Positions 39,552-48,596 of a stretch of DNA of 64,000 bases are shown piece by piece (the first letter of the stretch is position 1; every line of letters starts with the position of its first letter). The position numbers and the translations under genes are program-made. Source of the DNA: an uncultured beta proteobacterium (GTDB taxonomy: Bacteria > Pseudomonadota > Gammaproteobacteria > Burkholderiales > Rhodocyclaceae); contig CAIVQO010000008.1 in NCBI GenBank assembly GCA_903908065.1, positions 28,654 through 92,653 on the forward strand, read 5' to 3'. The notes below the pieces were generated by a model that was not told the DNA's origin, did not search any database, and worked only from the letters and a program-made list of their open reading frames with translations.

Positions 39552-40286
39552 ATGAATCGCAACTTCTCCGACTTCACGCTTGACGCATACGCTGCCCTGC
39601 TGGAAAAGGCGGCGGCGCGATACCGTTTCGTCCGTTTCGGCGATATCTCCGCCGCCGACGGGCGCGCGCTTTGGCGGCACGATATCGATTTTTCTCCGCA
39701 CCGAGCCCTCGCCATGGCGGAACTTGAAGCCGTGCGCGGTGTGCGAGCGAGCTACTTCGTGCAGTTGACTTCACCTTTCTATAACGCGCTGGAGCCCGGG
39801 ATCAGCGCCCGCCTTCGGCGAATCGCGGCCCTTGGGCACGATATCGGCATCCACTTCGAGCCGTCCAGCGATGCATCGGAGGAGCAGTTAGCCTTCGAGG
39901 CACGTACCCTGGAAAGCGCCCTGAACGTCCCGATTCGAGTGTTTTCGCTCCACAACCCGACCACCTATGACGCGGCGCGTTTCGAGGCGGACGAGGTGGC
40001 GGGGCTGCTCAACGCCAGCGCCCCGGTCTGGCGCCACGACTTCGTCTATTGTTCGGACAGCAACGGTCTGTGGCGTTATCGTTCCCTGGTCGAGGTGATC
40101 GAGGACGCGGACAGCCGCAATATCTACGCGCTGACGCACCCTGAGTGGTGGCAGGACGTAGCGATGCCGCCACGGGAACGCATCAGGCGCTGTATTGATG
40201 GACGCGCGGAATTCTGCAGCCGATACTATGATGGGCTGCTTGAAGAGCACGGCCGGCCGAACGTAGGCCGAAAGGGCGAAAAGTGA
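39552..40286 (+). CDS. Polysaccharide deacetylase-like (NodB-fold) protein
   Basis: 244 residues. LWRHDIDFSPHRALAMAELE carries the HDxD metal/base motif of carbohydrate esterase family 4 relatives, and LGHDIGIHFEPS supplies His residues in place of the classic HSxxH. RVFSLHNPTTYD and YALTHPEWW are later conserved-looking blocks. It may remove an acyl group or may be a diverged hydrolase. It sits between the ABC exporter and a WbqC-like gene. Confidence 0.72.
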   Translation: MNRNFSDFTLDAYAALLEKAAARYRFVRFGDISAADGRALWRHDIDFSPHRALAMAELEAVRGVRASYFVQLTSPFYNALEPGISARLRRIAALGHDIGIHFEPSSDASEEQLAFEARTLESALNVPIRVFSLHNPTTYDAARFEADEVAGLLNASAPVWRHDFVYCSDSNGLWRYRSLVEVIEDADSRNIYALTHPEWWQDVAMPPRERIRRCIDGRAEFCSRYYDGLLEEHGRPNVGRKGEK

Positions 40287-41005
40287 CCGAGCCGGGTGGG
40301 GGCCCCGTGGTGGCAGGCCATCAGCCAAATTTCCTTCCGTGGTTCGGCTACTTCGAGAAGATGCTGAAATGCGACGTTTTCGTCTATTCCGATGACGTCC
40401 AGTATCCGAAGCAGTGTTATACGAATCGGGTGGAGATGCCGGTTGGCAACGTGGCGGGATACCTCACGCTGCCTGTCAAGAAGGGGGGCGATGCACGCAT
40501 CGCCGACAAGCAGCATTTGCAGGACGAACCGACATGTACGCGGTTGATAAAGACGCTGCGCCTGAACTTCGGTGGTCTGCCCCATTTCGGCGACATCGAT
40601 CTGGTTATCGATGAATTGCAGAAGGCTTATTGGCAATTCCAAACGATTGCCGACCTCAATATCCATATGAACCGGTACCTCGCGGCGTTGATGGATATCA
40701 CAACAGTCGCCCGGCGAGGAACAGAACTGGGACTCGATGCCTTTCATCGCAACGACCGCCTTGTTCAGCGATGCCGTTTGCTGGGGTCGCGGATCTACTT
40801 GTGCGGGCAGGGCGCTGATGGTTATCAGGATGATGCATTTCTGGCCGCGTCCGGCATTGAGTTGCGACGAATAGATTACTCGATAGGGCGCTCGCTGTTC
40901 GGCGACGACCTGCGTTTTACCGTGTTGTACGGCATCGCCAAGTACGGTCTCGCTCCAATAAGAGCCGCCGTAGCCGCATACCGCAGCAGAGGCAGGCGCG
41001 CGTGA
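40283..41005 (+). CDS. WbqC-like family protein
   Basis: 240 residues beginning with VAGHQPNFLPWFGYFEKMLK and DVFVYSDDVQYPKQCYTNR, the diagnostic N-terminal block of the WbqC-like family, with LTLPVKKGG next. The family occurs in O-antigen loci and its biochemical role is not established to my knowledge. It overlaps both neighbours by 4 bases, so the product is likely needed with the deacetylase-like and glycosyltransferase partners. Confidence 0.85.
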   Translation: MTEPGGGPVVAGHQPNFLPWFGYFEKMLKCDVFVYSDDVQYPKQCYTNRVEMPVGNVAGYLTLPVKKGGDARIADKQHLQDEPTCTRLIKTLRLNFGGLPHFGDIDLVIDELQKAYWQFQTIADLNIHMNRYLAALMDITTVARRGTELGLDAFHRNDRLVQRCRLLGSRIYLCGQGADGYQDDAFLAASGIELRRIDYSIGRSLFGDDLRFTVLYGIAKYGLAPIRAAVAAYRSRGRRA

Positions 41006-42192
41006 AGGTCCTCTATGTTGATGCCAACGTCTGGCACCTCAATCCGACGGCAAATCTGCAGGCGCTGCTCTTCAGGGAGCGCTTCTGCGGCACGTGTTGC
41101 TATGGGCCGGGATTTTCGAGTCGGGATGAGTTGGAGCGCGGCCTGCGTCGCTTTATCGAGGCGAGGGGGCCGTTCGATGTTTTGGTGCTTGGGCCAAATA
41201 CACCCTTCCTGGTCGACGGCGCGGATGCAATAGAAGGCGCAGTCGGATACTTGATGAAGTACACGGCGCACCGGCTTTCCGGAAACGCGCTTGTCCAATT
41301 CTTTGCCGATGTCCGCCAGTCGTTCGGGCACCTGGAAGTTCCCGTCAAGTTGGTTTCCGTATTGAACTTCGATTACTACGCGACTACACAGACGCAAATC
41401 GATCATCTCCTCGAACAAGACGTCGGGGTTCTTGGGCCGAATGAGCAGTTTTCCCTTCGGCTGGAGGATCTCCCTAGTTTCGCGACCCGTGAGAAACACT
41501 ATGTTCGCAAGGTCGAGCGCCTTTCAAATGCCTGGTATGACTTTCTGGTCCGGCATCCCGAACGCGTGGTGACGGCCGTGCACTTCGTGGCGGCCACCGA
41601 GTTCATCTTCGAACCACTGGATGCCAGGCCCTTTGACGTTGCCGTGCCGGGGGTTGAATACCAGTTGCGAAAGGAGGCCGTAAAGCGGCTTTCCGGAACC
41701 CGGTGGCGGAGTGCTTCGAAGGCCTATTTCCATTTCTACCGTCTGGCAAACCGGCTTGGTTTGCCCGTGTTTTCACATCCCGTCGCTTTGCGCCTGTACA
41801 ACCAGTTCTTCCAGCGCACACTCGCCGATACGCGCTGCGTATATACGGCGCGCGGCGGGTTCGGCATGCCCATCCGGAAATTCTTTGAAATCCCGGCTGC
41901 CGGCGCACTCGTGCTATGCAGTCCCTGTAACGGATACGCGGACCTCGGCTTCGAGGACGGTCGGCACTATATAGCAGTCGAGCCGGATGGCCTCGTGGAT
42001 GCGCTAGCCAAATGGCTGGTGGATCCTCGATCCCAGGAAATTGCCAGTGCAGGACAGGCGGTGACGATGACGAATCATTCCTTGGCGGCGCGTGGCGAGC
42101 AAATCGAACGTTGTCTTCGAGCGATGGTGGCCGGTACCTATGCCGGTTCGCGCTGGGATCGCGGCGAGTTCCGCGTGTTGGAGAAGGCCTGA
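41002..42192 (+). CDS. Glycosyltransferase, CgeB/GT1-like
   Basis: 396 residues. The N-terminal half (MKVLYVDANVWHLNPTANLQ) is family-poor. The C-terminal half has CVYTARGGFGMPIRKFFEIPAAGALVLCSP and ADLGFEDGRHYIAVE, the arrangement of CgeB-type glycosyltransferase C-domains that bind the nucleotide sugar. It shares a base with the AsnB 2 start (TGATG). Confidence 0.75.
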   Translation: MKVLYVDANVWHLNPTANLQALLFRERFCGTCCYGPGFSSRDELERGLRRFIEARGPFDVLVLGPNTPFLVDGADAIEGAVGYLMKYTAHRLSGNALVQFFADVRQSFGHLEVPVKLVSVLNFDYYATTQTQIDHLLEQDVGVLGPNEQFSLRLEDLPSFATREKHYVRKVERLSNAWYDFLVRHPERVVTAVHFVAATEFIFEPLDARPFDVAVPGVEYQLRKEAVKRLSGTRWRSASKAYFHFYRLANRLGLPVFSHPVALRLYNQFFQRTLADTRCVYTARGGFGMPIRKFFEIPAAGALVLCSPCNGYADLGFEDGRHYIAVEPDGLVDALAKWLVDPRSQEIASAGQAVTMTNHSLAARGEQIERCLRAMVAGTYAGSRWDRGEFRVLEKA

Positions 42193-44006
42193 TGTGCGGC
42201 ATCCTCGGCATAGTCAGGCCCGGCGGGGCGGATAGGGCAGAAGCCAGGGGCCTGCTCGACATGCTGGCGCATCGCGGACCCGATGCCGAGGGGTATTGGC
42301 AGAGTGCCGACGGGCGGCTGATTGTTGGTCATCGCCGGCTGAAGATCCTCGACTTGTCGGATGCTGCCAACCAGCCGATGTGTTCCCCCGACGGCCGCTT
42401 TGTCCTCGTCTATAACGGCGAAGTGGTGAACTACCGCGACCTGCGGGCGGCCTATCGGGGCCCATGGAATTTCGCCACCAACGGCGATACGGAAATGCTC
42501 CTTGCGCTGTTAGCCGAGCGTGGCACCGACGCCTTGCACGAGTGCGTCGGCATGTTCGCGTTTGCCTTGTTTGATACGAAGCTGCGACGGTTGACGCTGG
42601 TGCGCGACCGGTTTGGCATCAAACCCCTGTACGTCACGAGACTCGATGATGGCGGCCTGGCATTTGCCAGCGAGATCCCGCCGCTGCTGAAACTCCAGCG
42701 GGAAGTGCAAGCGGATCTTGACGTCATCCGCACCTATCTCGAGACGACGCTGTACGAGACGGGACGGCGCACCTTCTTTTCGGGGATCGAAAGCGTGGCC
42801 CCGGGCTCGGCTATCGAAATCGATCTCGTCAGCGGGGCGTGGATGGAAAAGCAGTGGTACAAGCTCGCCGAACATCTGCCAGACCTGTCCGATGCGAGCG
42901 AGGCGGAACTGATAGAGGAGGGAGCGCGCAGAATTGAACGGGCAATAGCGGACCACCTGATTGCCGATGTGCGTACTGGCCTGAATGTTTCAGGTGGCGT
43001 CGATTCATCGACCCTCGTCGGCGTTGCGCGCAGGCATGTCGCTGATATCCATCTGTTCACCCAGGACTACGAACCGCCCTACAGCGAGGCGGAATGGGTC
43101 AGGAAGGTGGCGGGCGAGTCTCCGCTTCATCTGGCGCAGTTGACCGAGGGCCGCATTCGCCAGGTGCTGGACAGAACCATACGCCTGCAGGCCGAGCCGT
43201 TCGGCGGGGTTACGGTTGCGGGATACGACTATTTGTACCAAGCGGCTGATCGCGCCGGCGTTACCGTGCTGCTGGACGGCAACGGCGTGGACGAAGTCTT
43301 CCTTGGGTACAAGAAATACCATGCCGCTGCCGTGCGCCTCGCCAAGGACGAGGCCGAGTGGATGTCGCTCGCCGCCGGCTATCGACATTTCTGGCAGTCC
43401 GAGCCGCCGCCACGCGGGACGGTCGATTTCCGGGGCCAGTCCATCGACGGTAGCGAAGGAGCACGGCCTGCAGCCATTACGCATGCGCTTCGTCGTGGGT
43501 CGTCGCTGTTGCCGCTGCCGGAAGTCGGGGGCAACTTTTCCGATCCGATCCGCGCCATGGCCGCGCAGGATCTGCTGGCAGCGAAGATTCCACGCGGACT
43601 GCGCTTCAACGATCGCATGTCCATGGCACGCTCCAAAGAATTGCGCGTGCCGTTTCTGGATCATCGTCTGGTCGAGTTCGGCTTTGCCGTGCCCAGTCGC
43701 TACCTTCTCGATGCCAGCGGCTCCAAGGCCCTGTTCCGGCGTATCGCCGCCCGCTGGATTCCCGGCGAAGTCGCTGCTGCAGTCAAGCGTTCGGTGCAGT
43801 CGCCGCAGCGGGAATGGCTGGCCGGCCCGTGGCGGGGCTTGGTTGAAACCACCCTTTCTTCCGATAGCCTTGCTGCGCGTGGATGGATAAACCCGGAAAT
43901 AGCACGACATCTTTATCAGGACTATCTGGTGGGCGCGAAGGGCAACTCCTTCTTTTTATGGCAGTGGCTAAATTTAGAATTGTGGGCGAGAAACTTTCTT
44001 GATTGA
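42192..44006 (+). CDS. Divergent asparagine synthase-like amidotransferase (AsnB 2)
   Basis: 604 residues from ATG 42192 (MCGILGIVRPGG); the track start at 42012 is inside the glycosyltransferase. The glutaminase half is intact: Cys2, LAHRGPDAEGYW, LVYNGEVVNY. The PP-loop NVSGGVDSST is intact at about 266-274. The later active-site segment is LDGNGVDEVFLGY (361-373), where canonical enzymes have SGEGxDExFGGY. The Glu considered a catalytic base in E. coli AS-B is thus replaced by Asn. This points to a non-aspartate acceptor. Confidence 0.85.
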   Translation: MCGILGIVRPGGADRAEARGLLDMLAHRGPDAEGYWQSADGRLIVGHRRLKILDLSDAANQPMCSPDGRFVLVYNGEVVNYRDLRAAYRGPWNFATNGDTEMLLALLAERGTDALHECVGMFAFALFDTKLRRLTLVRDRFGIKPLYVTRLDDGGLAFASEIPPLLKLQREVQADLDVIRTYLETTLYETGRRTFFSGIESVAPGSAIEIDLVSGAWMEKQWYKLAEHLPDLSDASEAELIEEGARRIERAIADHLIADVRTGLNVSGGVDSSTLVGVARRHVADIHLFTQDYEPPYSEAEWVRKVAGESPLHLAQLTEGRIRQVLDRTIRLQAEPFGGVTVAGYDYLYQAADRAGVTVLLDGNGVDEVFLGYKKYHAAAVRLAKDEAEWMSLAAGYRHFWQSEPPPRGTVDFRGQSIDGSEGARPAAITHALRRGSSLLPLPEVGGNFSDPIRAMAAQDLLAAKIPRGLRFNDRMSMARSKELRVPFLDHRLVEFGFAVPSRYLLDASGSKALFRRIAARWIPGEVAAAVKRSVQSPQREWLAGPWRGLVETTLSSDSLAARGWINPEIARHLYQDYLVGAKGNSFFLWQWLNLELWARNFLD

Positions 44007-44019
44007 GTAGAACGAAAAC

Positions 44020-44982
44020 ATGACCAGAATTGCAGTAATCGGTGCGGGAACATTGGGAGCCCGCCATCTTCAAGCCTTGGCGCGGTTGGAAGCTCCGCTG
44101 ATCGTCGATCTGGTGGATCCTTCTATCGATGCGCAACAGAAAGCACTTTCGATATGTTCGCATGCCGGAGGGGTGCGGGGCCCGGTGAATTGTGTTTCCG
44201 AGGTGACCAGCCTCTCTGCTGTTCCCGATATCGCTATCGTTGCCACAAATTCTCGCGATCGGCTTGCGATTCTTCGAGAACTGATTAGCAGTGGTTGCCG
44301 CAAACTAATCCTCGAGAAGGTCTTATTTACAAGGCGAGAGGAATATGAGATCGCCAGCCAGATGATTCTGTCAGGAGGCGCAAAGGTGTGGGTGAATTGT
44401 GCCCGCCGTACAGCGCCCCGCTTTCATCGCCTTCAGGAATTGACTGCGGGACGCGCTATCTCATATAGAGTGGAAGGCCCGGACTGGGGGCTGGCGTGTA
44501 ACGCAATCCATCATTTGGACGAATGGATGTTCCTGAGTCGGGCGCAACAGTTCATATTGACCGGCTGCTTCGAACCGGAACTGCCTCCGGCCCGCCGGAA
44601 CGGATATTTCGAGGTACTTGGTGCTATGAGCGGTGAAGCCGGACCGCATACCTTCGAGGCGCTGAGCGTCCGTGGTCAAACTACCCGGCCAGCCGGAGAC
44701 CGAACGATTACAATCCGTTGCGAGAATACCGAGTTCGTTATCGGGCAGGTGTCGCAGGATCTCGTAGTTCGCCAAGACGGGCAGATTGTTGCCCGTGAAC
44801 CTTACCCCTTCGCGATGCAAAGCGAAGCCACCGCCTGGCATGTTGCAGCCATTCTGGCCGGAGGCGAGCCTTCCTTGCCGCGCTACGAGGAATCGGCGAA
44901 GCTCCATCTTGCCTTGCTGGACGTGCTGATGCCCCACTTTCAATCCCTGGACCCGAGTCTGACAGAATGTCCGATCACGTGA
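44020..44982 (+). CDS. Gfo/Idh/MocA family oxidoreductase (first of pair)
   Basis: 320 residues with Rossmann motif IAVIGAGTLGARHLQALARL. Instead of the usual EKP it has LILEKVLFTRREEYE. CARRTAPRFHRLQELTAG and AIHHLDEWMFL stand where the catalytic Lys/His helices usually lie. It may oxidise or reduce a sugar or nonulosonate precursor. Composition is somewhat AT-richer. It overlaps the second oxidoreductase by 16 bases. Confidence 0.78.
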   Translation: MTRIAVIGAGTLGARHLQALARLEAPLIVDLVDPSIDAQQKALSICSHAGGVRGPVNCVSEVTSLSAVPDIAIVATNSRDRLAILRELISSGCRKLILEKVLFTRREEYEIASQMILSGGAKVWVNCARRTAPRFHRLQELTAGRAISYRVEGPDWGLACNAIHHLDEWMFLSRAQQFILTGCFEPELPPARRNGYFEVLGAMSGEAGPHTFEALSVRGQTTRPAGDRTITIRCENTEFVIGQVSQDLVVRQDGQIVAREPYPFAMQSEATAWHVAAILAGGEPSLPRYEESAKLHLALLDVLMPHFQSLDPSLTECPIT

Positions 44983-45929
44983 TTCTCCTCGCCGGTGCCG
45001 GGCCGATGGCCGTTGCCCATGCCCAGGTGCTGAAGGCACTGGGCCATTCATACCTTTGTGTTGGCCGCAGCGCCGAAAGCACGCAACGCTTCAAGGCCGA
45101 AACGGGAATGACGGCCTTTGCTGGTGGCATCGAATACTGGCTCGCACAAGCGGAGAGGCCAGCGGTGACTGCCGCCGTGGTTGCCGTCAGCCTGACCGAG
45201 CTCGGCACGGTGACACGGACGCTGGTGGATGCCGGAATCAAGCGCATTCTGGTGGAAAAACCGGCAGCACTCACCCTGACGGAAATCGAGGAGTTGGACG
45301 CGGGGGCTCGCAAGGCGGGAGCGTCGATCTACCTGGCCTATAACCGGCGTTTCTACGCTGCGACCGAGGCGGCACGGCGCATGATCATGGAAGACGGCGG
45401 CGTCTCCAGCTTCTTTTTCGATTTCACCGAAATAGCTTCACGGACCGTCGTGCCGGGACGGGGGCCGGACGTTCTGAATAACTGGTTCCTGGCGAACAGC
45501 AGTCATGTCGTGGACCTGGCCTTTCATCTGGGCGGCCGGCCCAGCGTGATTGACGCACGCGTCAAAGGCAGGCTGGAATGGCACCCGGCAGGCGCGACGT
45601 TTGCCGGCAGCGGCCAGACGGAATCCGGCGCACTCTTCGCCTATCTCGCCGATTGGGCCGCGCCCGGTCGCTGGGGGGTCGAGGTTCGATCCACGAAACG
45701 GCGCTTGATCCTGCAGCCGATGGAATCCCTCAAGGTTCAGGAATTGGGGAGTTTCGCGATCACCGATGTTCCGCTCGACGATCTCGATACCCGTTTCAAA
45801 CCCGGACTATATCGACAGATGCAGTCGTTCCTGAGTGACCGTCCGGAAACTACCGCGCTACAATCCTTGCGCGAGCATGCGCGCGCGGTGCGGGAGGATT
45901 TTCTGCCGCTGATCGGGGGTGTGCGATGA
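44967..45929 (+). CDS. Gfo/Idh/MocA family oxidoreductase (second of pair)
   Basis: 320 residues: ILLAGAGPMAVAHAQVLKAL, then ILVEKPAALTLTEIEEL (standard EKP), LAYNRRFYAATEAARR and NSSHVVDLAFHLGGRP. It is more canonical than the gene before it. It overlaps the CMP-sugar synthetase by 4 bases, placing it within the nonulosonate module. Confidence 0.82.
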   Translation: MSDHVILLAGAGPMAVAHAQVLKALGHSYLCVGRSAESTQRFKAETGMTAFAGGIEYWLAQAERPAVTAAVVAVSLTELGTVTRTLVDAGIKRILVEKPAALTLTEIEELDAGARKAGASIYLAYNRRFYAATEAARRMIMEDGGVSSFFFDFTEIASRTVVPGRGPDVLNNWFLANSSHVVDLAFHLGGRPSVIDARVKGRLEWHPAGATFAGSGQTESGALFAYLADWAAPGRWGVEVRSTKRRLILQPMESLKVQELGSFAITDVPLDDLDTRFKPGLYRQMQSFLSDRPETTALQSLREHARAVREDFLPLIGGVR

Positions 45930-46642
45930 GCAGCGGTCGTGTTCTGGCCATCGTTCCCGCCCGCGGCGGGTCGAAGGGCATCCCTCGAAAGAATATTGTC
46001 GACGTCTGCGGCAAGCCTCTGATCGCATGGTCCATCGCCACCGGCCGCCAATTGGTCGAGACCGGAACCGTTGCCCGTGCGGTGGTGTCGACCGACGATG
46101 TCGAGATCGCCAGGGTCGCCCGGAGCTGCGGCGGTGATGTTCCTTTCATGCGCCCGGTGGAACTGGCGACCGATCAGGCGAAGTCGATCGGCTACATATT
46201 GCACGCCCTGGACTGGTTCGCCGAGCGCGGCGAGAGCTTCGATGCCGTGTTGCTGCTGCAGCCGACATCTCCGCAACGGGATGTCGATGCCATTGCGGAT
46301 GCCATCCGGAAATTCTTTGCACAGAACGAAGCCGATTCCCTGATTTCCTGCTACCAGGAAGACTACATCAACGATCTCGTGATGTACGAGGACGAGGGCA
46401 CCGGCTATCTGAAGCCGAGGAATCCCCTGCACAACAAGGGAGTGCGTCGGCAGGAGCATGGTCCGACCATGGTGCGCAACGGCGCCGTCTATCTCACGCG
46501 CGTCGATTACCTGCGGCATACCGGGCAGCTTATCTGTGATCGGCCGATGCTCATGCGCATGAGCAAGAGGCACTCAATCGACCTAGATGTTCCGGACGAC
46601 CTGATCCTGCTAAGGAGCGCGATGTGCGGATCGGCATCCTAG
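45926..46642 (+). CDS. CMP-nonulosonate (acylneuraminate) cytidylyltransferase
   Basis: 238 residues with the signature VLAIVPARGGSKGIPRKNIV of NeuA/LegF/PseF enzymes, STDDVEIARVARSCGG, LLLQPTSPQRDVDAI and a C-terminal HSIDLDVPDDL. It activates a sialic-acid-type sugar with CTP. NeuB- and NeuC-like genes follow after a dehydrogenase. It overlaps the latter by 19 bases. The precise sugar cannot be told. Confidence 0.9.
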   Translation: MSSGRVLAIVPARGGSKGIPRKNIVDVCGKPLIAWSIATGRQLVETGTVARAVVSTDDVEIARVARSCGGDVPFMRPVELATDQAKSIGYILHALDWFAERGESFDAVLLLQPTSPQRDVDAIADAIRKFFAQNEADSLISCYQEDYINDLVMYEDEGTGYLKPRNPLHNKGVRRQEHGPTMVRNGAVYLTRVDYLRHTGQLICDRPMLMRMSKRHSIDLDVPDDLILLRSAMCGSAS

Positions 46643-47562
46643 AGGGAGATCACTTTTCTGCCCGGGCCAGGACGATGCTGGCGAACATAGGCCCGGTCGA
46701 GGTTTTCGATGGCGGGATGCTCGAAGCATTCCTTGCCGACAAGGAGGTGCTTTTCGTCCGGCTGGGATACAGGATCGATCGCGCCACTCTGGATCTTGCG
46801 CCGCGGCTCAAGCTGCTTTGCAGCCCCACCACCGGGCACAATCATCTGGATGAAGTCCACTTGTCATTGCGGGGGATCGAGCTGATCAGCCTGCGCGGCG
46901 AGCGTACCTTTCTGCAGTGCATACGGGCGACTCCCGAACACACCTTGGGACTGATGCTGGCCCTGCTGCGAAACTACCGGATCGCTTTCCTCGATTCAAA
47001 TCATCCTTATTGGGACCGTGACCGTTGTCGCGGCGACGAACTGTTCGGCATGAGAGTCGGAATCATTGGTCTCGGACGCGTCGGCGGGATCGTGGCGGAA
47101 TATCTTCGTGCGCTTGGCGCCCGCGTTGCCTACGTGGATATCCGGCCCGAAGTTAGTCGTGACGGCTGCGAGCGTTGTGGTTCGCTCGCGGCGCTGATCG
47201 AGGCTAGCGAGTTGGTGGTCATGTGTGCATCCTATGCCGACGGTCAGCCTCCCGTCATGGACAGGGAACTCGTTGGTTTGCTGGCCGGGAGATATTTTGT
47301 TAATACAGCGCGCGGCGAGTTGGTGGACGAGGCGGCGCTGCTTGAACTGGTAAGGCAGGAAAGCATGAAGGGCGTGGCGACTGACGTAATTGCCAACGAG
47401 AATGGGCCGAATCGGCTTGACGAATGGCTGGATGCGGCAACTGGGCGGAATGTCATCGTTACGCCCCATATCGCTGGGGCGACGTGGTCTTCCATGGCTG
47501 CCACGGAAGAGTTCATTGCACAAAAGCTCATGAAAAAACTGGAACAAGCGGCGACAAGATGA
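46624..47562 (+). CDS. D-2-hydroxyacid dehydrogenase (NAD-dependent)
   Basis: 312 residues from GTG 46624. The NAD domain MRVGIIGLGRVGGIVAEYLR and the three catalytic residues are present: Arg in NTARGELVDEAALL, Glu in TDVIANENGP, and His in VTPHIAGATWSS. The family interconverts 2-keto and 2-hydroxy acids. It is unusual between CMP-sugar synthetase and NeuB, which handle 2-keto acids. It may make a hydroxyacyl decoration or act on the nonulosonate itself. Confidence 0.82.
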   Translation: MRIGILEGDHFSARARTMLANIGPVEVFDGGMLEAFLADKEVLFVRLGYRIDRATLDLAPRLKLLCSPTTGHNHLDEVHLSLRGIELISLRGERTFLQCIRATPEHTLGLMLALLRNYRIAFLDSNHPYWDRDRCRGDELFGMRVGIIGLGRVGGIVAEYLRALGARVAYVDIRPEVSRDGCERCGSLAALIEASELVVMCASYADGQPPVMDRELVGLLAGRYFVNTARGELVDEAALLELVRQESMKGVATDVIANENGPNRLDEWLDAATGRNVIVTPHIAGATWSSMAATEEFIAQKLMKKLEQAATR

Positions 47563-48596
47563 AAAGTGAAACATTGCGCGACACGGCAGGGGCGGGGCGG
47601 ACTTTGGTGGTGGCCGAGATCGGTCAGGGCCACGACGGCAGCGTTGGCATTCTGCATTCCATGGTGGATGTAGCGGCTGCCTGCAGGGTCGATGCGGTGA
47701 AGTTCCAGGTCCACATTGCAGACGCAGAAAGCAGCCCAATGGAGCCCTTCCGTGTTCGTTTCTCGCCGGTGGACGCAACTCGATTCGACTACTGGAAGCG
47801 AATGGAGCTGCCCGAACACGAATGGCGTCGCCTTAAGGAGCGGTGCGACACGCTGGGTGTGGAATTCCTGGCCACGCCCTTCTCCAACGCAGCGGTCGAT
47901 CTTCTGGAGCGCGTCGGCATCAGGCGCTACAAAGTTGGCTCTGGCGATATTGCTAATCCGCTCCTGCTGCAGCGTCTTGTGGCCACGGGCAAGGAGGTTA
48001 TCCTGTCGACGGGCCTCGGCACAATTGAGGATATCGACCGTGCCGTAGAATTGTTTTCGAGGCATTCAGTGCCGATTGCCGTGCTTCAATGCACGACACG
48101 CTATCCGACGGTGGCCGACGATGTGGGTTTGCCGTGGATTGGCAGGCTGAGGGAACGCTACGGTTGCCCGGTCGGACTGTCGGATCACTCGGGAAAGATA
48201 TACGCAGGACTGGCAGCGGCCGCATTGGGTGCTGCACTGGTGGAGGTCCACGTCACCTTCGACCGTCGCATGTTCGGGCCGGACAGTCGGGCATCGCTGA
48301 CCTTCGATGAACTGGCGCACCTGGTGGAAGGGGTCCGGTTTATCGAGGCAGCCCGCCGCGATACGGTCGAAAAAGTAATGACCGAAGAAACAGAGAACCT
48401 GCGGCGTATGTTCGGCAAGGCATTGGCGGTGAACCGCGAGATGGTGGCAGGCGAAACGCTCAGCACCTCTGACCTGGAAGGGAAGAAACCCGCGGATGGC
48501 GGAATTGCGGTTGGCGAACTTGAGCATGTGCTCGGCCGGTGCCTGAACCGCTCCAAACGGAAATGGGAGTTCCTGCGGAAGGAAGACTTGGAATGA
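47559..48596 (+). CDS. neuB: NeuB-family nonulosonic acid synthase
   Basis: 345 residues from ATG 47559 (ATGA overlap); the track start at 47424 is inside the dehydrogenase. It condenses PEP with a 6-carbon N-acyl sugar. Blocks: VVAEIGQGHDGSVGILHSMV, DAVKFQVHIAD, FLATPFSNAAVDLL, YKVGSGDIANPLLL, VGLSDHSGKIYAGLAAAALG, and EVHVTFDRRMFGPDSRASL. A C-terminal SAF/antifreeze-like domain is present (GETLSTSDLEGKKPADGGI). EVHV replaces the EKHF of classical sialic acid synthases. Confidence 0.92.
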   Translation: MKSETLRDTAGAGRTLVVAEIGQGHDGSVGILHSMVDVAAACRVDAVKFQVHIADAESSPMEPFRVRFSPVDATRFDYWKRMELPEHEWRRLKERCDTLGVEFLATPFSNAAVDLLERVGIRRYKVGSGDIANPLLLQRLVATGKEVILSTGLGTIEDIDRAVELFSRHSVPIAVLQCTTRYPTVADDVGLPWIGRLRERYGCPVGLSDHSGKIYAGLAAAALGAALVEVHVTFDRRMFGPDSRASLTFDELAHLVEGVRFIEAARRDTVEKVMTEETENLRRMFGKALAVNREMVAGETLSTSDLEGKKPADGGIAVGELEHVLGRCLNRSKRKWEFLRKEDLE

